Assembly: GCA_020746995.1 (NCBI GenBank)
Contig: JAGPXD010000002.1
Location: 620,001 to 684,000, forward strand
DNA from: Plectosphaerella cucumerina
Taxonomy: Eukaryota > Ascomycota > Sordariomycetes > Glomerellales > Plectosphaerellaceae
Direction of reading: 5' to 3'
Length of the DNA: 64,000 bases
The notes under the pieces were generated by a model. The model saw only the letters and a program-made list of their open reading frames with translations, was not told where the DNA came from and ran no database searches. Both the position numbers and the translations under genes were made by a program. Shown here piece by piece: positions 57,642 to 64,000 of the stretch. Every line of letters begins with the position of its first letter. Positions within the stretch are counted from its first letter, which is position 1.

Positions 57642-58270
57642 ATGTCTTCATACTATCAATTCAGCCAGCATGCGCACCCCACCGCCGTCGTCCCCGGCCC
57701 GTCGCACAACAACCACCATGGCGGCCGGAACCGGAGAGCCCCTCGTCTCTCCGTCTCGCAAAACTCGCACAAGCAGTTCCGCGGCGTTCGCAGCATGAAG
57801 GAGCTTAACGAATCCGCCGCCCTCTCCGCTTTCCGCAACAAGTTCGAGGTGTCGAGGTCCTTCGACCTCGAGGACGACATGGAGTTCTGCCCCGGCCTGT
57901 TGACCGAGATTGACGTAGGTTCTGCTCGGAATAATGATAGGCCCGCGCAAAACGCTGACCGCGCCCGCGCACACAGCTCGTCTCCATCCACAGCGCCTCG
58001 GAGCGCTCGTCGCTGGCGAGCAACTCGCCCGAATCCTCCCCCACTCAGCAGCCTCAGCAGGTCGCCCCCGGCTTCTCTCTGAACTCGAGCTCGCCTCCCT
58101 TCCACCCGCCCTCCTACCAGCACTCCAGCATCAAGATCCACCAGCCCGCCGCCACCCGCGCCCGCAACGCCATCCCCATCATCAACCCGACCACTGGCGT
58201 CACCATGTCCAGCCCGCCTCCCTCCGTCTCGCCCGGCCGCATGCAGCAGGGCATGGGTCGGCGGTGGTAA
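57642..58270 (+). CDS. Conserved-looking 188-aa protein of unknown function
   Basis: Exons 57642-57914 and 57977-58270 join to 188 aa. It starts MSSYYQFSQHAHPTAVVPGP, then a basic patch (GGRNRRAPRLSVSQNSHKQF). A compact, probably ordered core follows: RSMKELNESAALSAFRNKFE, RSFDLEDDMEFCPGLLTEID/LVSIHSASERSS, the slash marking the splice. A Ser/Pro-rich stretch leads to ATRARNAIPIINPTTGVTMS and a final GRMQQGMGRRW. The two short conserved-looking motifs set in disorder suggest a binding or adaptor protein with short linear motifs, possibly in translation or RNA control given the 'IPIINPTTG' peptide; that is speculative. Its 4.5-kb and 3.4-kb gene-free flanks are unusual for this window. Confidence 0.75.
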
Positions 58271-61200
58271 GGGAGCCCGCAGCCTCGCGCGCCCTTCTGT
58301 TCTTTGAGGCTTCGGTCTCGATGACGGGAGGGCGTACTGGGCGCGGGTCCTCTGCCGTCGTCAACCTTTTGCTCTTCTAATTGACATGTAAAACTACTGC
58401 TCATTTGCTGCTTGCGGTTGATCAGCTTGGGCGGGCACCAAAACCAACCTCGCGACCGGGGGCTGGGCATGGGGCCAAACTCGATCCTCTCACTGCGGGC
58501 GCGCGGATCACCTCGACTTTTTTCCAACAAACACATCATGGCTAGGCTGGCTGGCGCGGGCCACTGCGACAACACAGCATCTTCCATCTACTCGGCAACC
58601 ACACCTTTATCTGTACAAACATCTCTTCACCGATATACCCCGTGGTTGGCCGACCAAAAATTCAACACTACAAAAAAGATCTCTCGAGGTTTCTCATCCA
58701 TGCGGCGCGAGAGGAGCGAACTTTGATACCATTTCCCTTTTCCGGTCTGGGAGCGGTTTCCAACATCTCATTTCGACACACAAAAATACCACACGGCAAG
58801 ACTCGGTGTCAACGCCCTCGCGAGCTGAGGCCGACACGCAACGAATGGCGTTTGTTTATCCCCCGGTGGCTTTACATCTCGCACGAAACGATACACATTG
58901 CATCGGTGTTGCACGACATTTACGGCGGAGTTTGGAATTTCACCTAATTTCACGGCATCTATTTTCTGGTTTTCCCACACGGACGGCGGGTCGACTCTGC
59001 CAACCGCACGAATCTGGGTCAAGCGTCAACGGATTTCATGATCAAATCTTCTCGGTCCCCGGTTACTTTCCCCCGGCCGGGTGACACAAAGAGAAACGAC
59101 AACAACAACCTCATTTCTCGACACATATAGAAGCGAGTTGTACTGGGCGCGTGCGCGCGCAGCGGCGCCGGCGGGTTGGTGTAGCGGTTGTGATTTTCAC
59201 TTGCAGCAGCGGCTTGCTTTGCTTCTTCTCTCACAGAGCGGGAAACGGGCGGTGGGGGTCAACGGGTGTTATCTGTTACGGTCTTGACACTACTTGGGAA
59301 ATATCACGGGGCGGCGGGCGGAGCACAGACTTTTTGCGCTTGCTGGCTCCCTCCCGAAGGGGTCCCCCGGGGCGGGGCAACTGGATATCTGTTTGGAACC
59401 TTTCAACGGGGAAAGGTGGAGTTTGTTTTTTTGTTTTCTCTCTTTGGGTCTGGGTTCCTCCCTTCTCTGCAGATATACGGGAGGCGGTGCGGCGCGGTTT
59501 TGGGGGCGGAGGCTCGCGGGCTTTCCCCCTCTCCGGTTTGTGTATGTCCATTGTTTGGGTCTCTCTCATCACACACGAGGGCGGCGGGCATCGTCCCCCC
59601 GTCCCTCCTTTTGGGTTCTGGCACTGTCGAAAGCATCTGGAGTGTTGTTCTGGCGGGGAGCGCGGCATGACACGATAAATGGGACCCCGTCGAGGGTCTT
59701 TTGGGGGTTTTTGCCGTTGGGAAATACCAGAGAGCGGGACGGAGCATTTTTTTGGATGGAGGAAGGGGGGAAAGTGCAGCACTCTGAGATGCGGATGCAC
59801 CAGATACCAAGCCGGCGCGCAATATACGATACGTTCAAGCATTTACTGCTGCGTCATTTGTGAAGTGAAAGTGTCTCGGGCAGAGGGGATGGCGTTCCTG
59901 GTGGTGATGCTTGTCGTGTGATGCTTGTTTGGATGTGATGGATGGCGATGTCTCACGTTCCACACTTTGTTCTGGTCATCTCCCGGCGCCACAGCCGTGG
60001 GGGCCTCGGTGCGTCTGTATAATATGCCAGAGGAATGAACGATGGATCTCAGGGCTGATCCCTTCCGTCGGCGCCACTCCGGTGGTGGGTTCTGGATCAT
60101 GATATCTCCTGCGGGCACGTGAAGCGAGTATTCTGGTGTCTGCACTGCATTGATAGCAGAGCCGCAGGATTCCACGTGATTAGGTATTGGCATGTGTTCG
60201 CACGGCAGACGAGCTTACTGGGTGTTCACGGCAAATGAGCTTACTGGGTGTTTGATGAAGTCATCTCGAGTTTTGTTATTTCGGTATTCTGATGTCGCTT
60301 CAGCCCTGCTGTTTCAGTGAAGCGAGGTTGAACACCTGCATTACATCGAAGATTTGACCAATCGGCCAACTTAAATGGCTGCATTTCAAGGGAAGCGCTT
60401 CCCATGCTGTGATATCGAAGTTGGACCTGCAGCTTTTCCACGTCTTGTACCTGACTGTGGTGACGTCTTACTTTCCTCCGGGGGACTTCGCATATCCCCA
60501 AAGTCTCCCTTGAAACCACCATCATCGCCCACGACTCTGTTCTGCAGTCCGTCTTCTACAACTTGGACTCCTCATGCACAAGGGGTGTGGTGCGGCGAGA
60601 TTTCGTTATCCACACCTCATGATCGCAGAGTGACATGATATTTCGAAGGTGGTGAACGTCAGTCAAGGATGTAGAGGTTGGCAATGGGAACCTGGTCATA
60701 TGCGGAGGCACAGGTCCATCACTTTAAATATCAGCACTATTCTTATTGCCAGGAAGGTAAGCGAGGTCTGTTGTAAGAGAGTGTGGGCGTCACGGTAGGC
60801 AGGGCTCGATGGCAAGGCTAAGCTTGTCAATGAGCCGCATCAAACATTGCGCAACTGAGAGAAAATTTGCTGCACGCGCTCACAACAGCAACTAGCATCG
60901 TCTTGAGGCAATGCAAGTCAACGACAGCGACAAGATACCTGCGTATACGGGCATTATGAAAGCATCGTGTCAAGCCCGATGGCTGCAGAGAATGGCGTGG
61001 CACAGTTTAAGCAGGTGAAGAAGCTGATTGATCTGCAGGAACCATTTGACACAAGTCATCAATTGTCTCGCCTCGCGACTTCCATGCTGCACATACTGCA
61101 CAAACATCACCCACAGCATCTCACCCCAGACCAGAAACACGTGCTAGCAAACACCGGGGCCTAGAACACCTCCGCGGCCCTCGACGTGGTGTGATGACGG

Positions 61201-61673
61201 TCCCATCGTCATGTCCAAGCGCGGGATGATTTGTCCCCTCCCCCCAGGTTCGACGAAGACGGCTACGGTTCCCCAAGGCGGGAGTCTAGCCGCCATGATG
61301 GGAATTGGCCGAAGCTTCGTTTGAAATGCTAGCAGTTTCGTTGGTCAATCGGGCCTTGGACGCCTTGCATCGGGGGTGGGCATCGAGCTGCCTCCAGCTT
61401 TGCTCTGCCAGCTCCGCAGGTGCGAGGGCGGATACGCAAATAGTGACGTCACGGACGTGCAGGTCCGAGGTTGTGAGCTGCGGGCAGGCGCGATCGGCTT
61501 TTGGGTTCATGAGGAGCTCCCTTCCCGATTTCTGAGCTGCTGAATGTCGATTTTCCGTTTCTTCACCTTTAATCACTCTCCTGGACTTCAATTGAGCCTC
61601 TTCGACAACGATCCCTCGTCCACCGCAACCCCCACACACCACCTCATCCACCAAAACACCCCAAATCATCACC
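58271..61673. other. Gene-poor region of 3.4 kb
   Basis: 3' flank of the 188-aa gene, then sequence of mixed composition. Overlapping frames up to 189 codons at 59276-59863 look like chance products. A 61-codon frame (60979-61164) is noted as a weak small-ORF candidate. Confidence 0.45.
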
Positions 61674-62118
61674 ATGTCCTCCCGCTTCGCCATGGCCGCT
61701 GCCCGCCCCGCGCGCAGCATGTTCGCCCTGTCCACCCGCGGCTTCCAGACCTCTGCCTTCCGCGCCGGCGGCCTCAAGGAGTCCTCAGGTATGTTCTTCA
61801 TCCTCCCCTCCCCGTGCTCTTCCGGCAACCCCCTTGGCCGATGAATTTGCTCCTGCCTGTGCTTGCGCAACTTTCCTCCCCCCTCCCGGGATCGCGAAGA
61901 GACGGAGCATCATCCCAACGCTGACCGCAGCAGAAGACCCCGAGTCGGAGAAGCACAAGCAGGACTCGCTCGACAAGCAGCGCAAGGGCCAGGGCCAGTG
62001 GAAGCCCGAGCTGGCGTCCGACAGCGAGGAGGCGATCAAGGCCGACAGGGACAACACGACCCCGCAGGAGCTGGCCGACAAGACCAAGGGCGCCGCCGGC
62101 AAGGGTGCCAAGGCGTGA
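61674..62118 (+). CDS. Small putative mitochondrial protein (100 aa)
   Basis: Exons 61674-61788 and 61931-62118 join to 100 aa. The first 35 residues (MSSRFAMAAARPARSMFALS then TRGFQTSAFRAGG) are Arg/Ala/Ser-rich with no acidic residues and contain a RGFQTSA-type cleavage context, a strong mitochondrial presequence. The mature part is very hydrophilic (EKHKQDSLDKQRKGQGQWKP, then LASDSEEAIKADR), with no hydrophobic core, and ends KTKGAAGKGAKA. It resembles small LEA-like or stress-related matrix proteins of filamentous fungi; no family is named with confidence. The 3' splice site is a CAGCAG tandem, so a form one residue shorter is possible. Confidence 0.75.
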
Positions 62119-62447
62119 GCTTGGGGAGGGGAAGGTTTACGAAAATGAGCTTTGAATGTCAGCGGGCAAAGGTTTCACGGGTGTACGAATGCGTTTTGGT
62201 GTATTTTCGGTTTCCATCCGGGGCAGGGCTGGGGAATAGACTGCATCTTTGAGGAGTGGTTGAGGCATGACGTGTGAAGGGGGTTGGTGATGGAGCCATG
62301 TCCAGCCACGGGGAAGAACGCGACTTTACGTCCCACTCACGACCACAGGCCGACCCGCCCAACAACAGGACTCCCCTTATGAATGCTAATTTTTGCGCAG
62401 ACCCGCCATCGACCGGCCCCTGGTCACAATCAGGGATATCGTCAAAC
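62119..62447. other. 3' flank and tRNA upstream region
   Basis: No gene; the tRNA follows. Confidence 0.5.
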
Positions 62448-62539
62448 GCGCCGTTGGTCTAGTGGTATGATTCTCGCTTAGGGTCACACCCTGAAGCATT
62501 GCTTGCGAGAGGTCCCGGGTTCAATCCCCGGATGGCGCC
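62448..62539 (+). tRNA. tRNA-Pro (anticodon AGG) with a 20-nt intron
   Basis: Acceptor stem GCGCCGT pairs with ATGGCGC (one G-U), discriminator C at 62539. The A box is TGGTCTAGTGG and the B box GGTTCAATCCC. The anticodon stem is CTCGC/GCGAG with loop TTAGGGT; AGG is at 62480-62482. A 20-nt intron (62484-62503) sits after position 37 and contains ACCCT, able to pair with the anticodon as in canonical pre-tRNA introns. The mature length is 72 nt. Confidence 0.95.
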
Positions 62540-62551
62540 CACGTCATCATC

Positions 62552-62556
62552 TTTTT
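62552..62556 (+). terminator. Pol III terminator of tRNA-Pro
   Basis: TTTTT run 13 bases after the tRNA 3' end. Confidence 0.7.
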
Positions 62557-62904
62557 GTTCTGTTCTGAACTGTTACGAGTGCTGGTGATGAAGTTGTTGT
62601 GGGCGAGGGGGATTGGTTTGGATTTTGTCTCGTCTTGGAGTGCTAGGACGGGCATTAGGCATGGATAGTGGTGAAATTCTGCGGTGGAGGAGAGAGCAGC
62701 AAGAGAAAGAGTCGTAGTTTGAATAAGTTATGTTGAATATACGAGTAGACGTGCATCCGGATTGATGTTGATGGCGAACGCAGGTTCCGTGGTATCAAAA
62801 GACTCAGAGGCTGTTCTGTCGGCATCGGCTTGGTCAGCTCCCTTCCGGATCGCCGTGCCGAGTGGGCTCCCTGACTTCCCACCTACACCTCCCTCCATCC
62901 CACC
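62557..62904. other. Promoter region of the alpha/beta hydrolase
   Basis: No gene seen; a short pyrimidine-rich leader (CACCTCCCTCCATCCCACC) precedes the ATG. Confidence 0.5.
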
Positions 62905-64000
62905 ATGAATGTCGGCACACCCCGCGTCCTGGCCCCGGGCCTCGCAGCCGCCGCCGCCGTCCTCCTCGCCGGCTACCTCTACACCCGCCCGGCCCTGACC
63001 CGCGATCCCGGCGCCTCGGCCCCGGCCCCTCCGGCTAAATCTCCCCGATGGACCGTCCTCCCCGGCCTCTCCGGCTCCGAGCGCGCCTCCCTCCCCTACC
63101 CCCCTGACGTCCTCCCCGGCGGCCGCCACGTCGACACACCCTACGGCTCTCTTCACGTCTACGAGTTCGGTCCTACTGCCGGGCCTCGCGTCCTCCTCCT
63201 CCACGGCATCGGCACACCCTGTCTCGCCCTCGGCCGGATGGCTCGCGCTCTGGCAGATGGCGGATGCAGAGTGATGCTCTTCGACTTCTTCGGCAGGGGG
63301 TACTCGGACGCGCCAGATGACCTGCCTTATGACTCTCGTCTGTACGCAACTCAGATCCTGCTCGCCCTCGCCTCGTCCCCTCTTCCTTGGACAGGCGACG
63401 ATGCCTTCCATCTCGTCGGATACTCGCTCGGCGGAGCCATTGCCGCCTCTTTCGCTCGTTATCACCCTCACACCGTGCGCTCGCTGTCCCTCGTCGCCGG
63501 AGGTGGCCTCATCCGTACTCACCATGTGTCTACCAAGAGTCGCCTGCTCTACTCTGAAGGAACCTTCCCCGAGCGCCTGCTGCGTACTCTCATCCGTCGG
63601 CGTCTGTGGCCTGAGGTGGGCGGGCCGGCGGACATGCCCGAGGCCGAGGTCAGCGACGATGCGCCAGCCCCCAGCAAGAAGGCTGAGACGGTGGAGAGTG
63701 ATGCCAGAGGAGGATCGTCCTTTGATGATGCCTTGCTCGCTGATGGTCGTCCGGATCTGACTGTCTCGAGGGTCATGGCGTGGCAGTTGACGCACCATGA
63801 AGGGTTCGTCGGCGCCTATAAGAGCACTATCCTGCACGCGCCAATTTATGCCCAGGGTGACACCGAGTGGAAGCCGTTGAGGGGGCTGCTCGAGGCGCGG
63901 CGGCGAGATGACGGGCTGCCGGGGCTCAAGGGCGGGCAGGTCCTGCTGGTCCTGGGGGAGACAGACCCGGTCATCGTGCCGAGTGAGATGGAGGAGGACG
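62905..64000 (+). CDS. Alpha/beta-hydrolase (3' partial, runs off the window)
   Basis: Open without a stop from the ATG at 62905 to the right edge, 365 codons. The N terminus carries one hydrophobic helix (LAPGLAAAAAVLLAGYLY), probably a membrane anchor. The fold signatures are VLLLHGIGTPCLAL (oxyanion loop), VMLFDFFGRGYSDAP, the nucleophile elbow HLVGYSLGGAIAASFARYHP (Ser in GYSLGG) and, near the edge, VLLVLGETDPVI, which supplies the catalytic Asp; the catalytic His should lie just beyond. An insert of about 60 polar residues (DMPEAEVSDDAPAPSKKAE) forms the cap region. Anchored hydrolases of this build include monoacylglycerol-lipase-like and ABHD enzymes; the substrate is not assigned. Confidence 0.88.
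   Translation, partial: MNVGTPRVLAPGLAAAAAVLLAGYLYTRPALTRDPGASAPAPPAKSPRWTVLPGLSGSERASLPYPPDVLPGGRHVDTPYGSLHVYEFGPTAGPRVLLLHGIGTPCLALGRMARALADGGCRVMLFDFFGRGYSDAPDDLPYDSRLYATQILLALASSPLPWTGDDAFHLVGYSLGGAIAASFARYHPHTVRSLSLVAGGGLIRTHHVSTKSRLLYSEGTFPERLLRTLIRRRLWPEVGGPADMPEAEVSDDAPAPSKKAETVESDARGGSSFDDALLADGRPDLTVSRVMAWQLTHHEGFVGAYKSTILHAPIYAQGDTEWKPLRGLLEARRRDDGLPGLKGGQVLLVLGETDPVIVPSEMEED

Noticed and set aside
57007..57642. 211-codon frame overlapping the start of the 188-aa gene
   Set aside because: Has no ATG; openness follows from the C/T-rich leader.

Overview
The window is nuclear DNA of a filamentous ascomycete (Pezizomycotina, most likely a GC-rich Sordariomycete). The signs are short GT-AG introns of about 45-180 nt with CTRAY branch sites, a Nit4-like Zn2Cys6 regulator, the mating-fusion gene prm1, a fused alpha-beta tryptophan synthase, a lone dispersed 5S rRNA gene and an intron-containing tRNA-Pro. 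Exon joins were worked out by hand from splice signals, reading phase and continuity with known families. No bacterial operon, CRISPR array, intact transposon or secondary-metabolite cluster was found.

Layout. 0-6.2 kb: 3' part of aspartate aminotransferase (+), a coiled-coil protein that may be augmin subunit 4 (-), then a RidA-family gene (-) divergent from a Zn2Cys6 regulator (+), with a perfect 16-bp TCCG...CGGA palindrome between them. 6.2-11.8 kb: two degenerate repeats, mitochondrial ribosomal protein bL28m (+), tRNA-Ile lysidine synthetase (-) and a 5S rRNA gene (+). 11.8-17 kb: an orphan 500-aa protein (-), a cluster of GGTGGCCCA motifs before a C2H2 zinc-finger gene (+), and a weak small gene. 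17.7-28.6 kb: mitochondrial SAM carrier (+), WDR48/UAF1-type deubiquitinase cofactor (-), Has1 helicase (-) and bifunctional PFK-2/FBPase-2 (-). 32.1-39.8 kb: secreted aspartic protease (-), DUF829/PaxU-like hydrolase (+) with a GC-AG intron, and a three-KH RNA-binding protein (-). 42.9-48.7 kb: prm1 (+), preceded by three evenly spaced TATTGTTC boxes, and tryptophan synthase (+). 49.1-53.1 kb: a divergent pair of unrecognised genes separated by tandem repeats. 53.1-61.7 kb: a gene-poor stretch holding only one small conserved-looking gene with a very long ATG-free leader. 61.7-64 kb: a small putative mitochondrial protein, tRNA-Pro(AGG) and the 5' part of an alpha/beta hydrolase that runs off the window.

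Most recognised genes are unlinked housekeeping functions: mitochondrial translation (bL28m, TilS), mitochondrial transport (SAM carrier), amino-acid metabolism (AAT, Trp synthase, RidA), ribosome biogenesis (Has1), glycolytic control (PFKFB) and cell fusion (Prm1). The best leads for something undescribed are the palindrome in the ridA/regulator promoter, the motif cluster before the C2H2 gene, the HMG-like boxes before prm1, and the accessory-looking divergent pair with its repeats.
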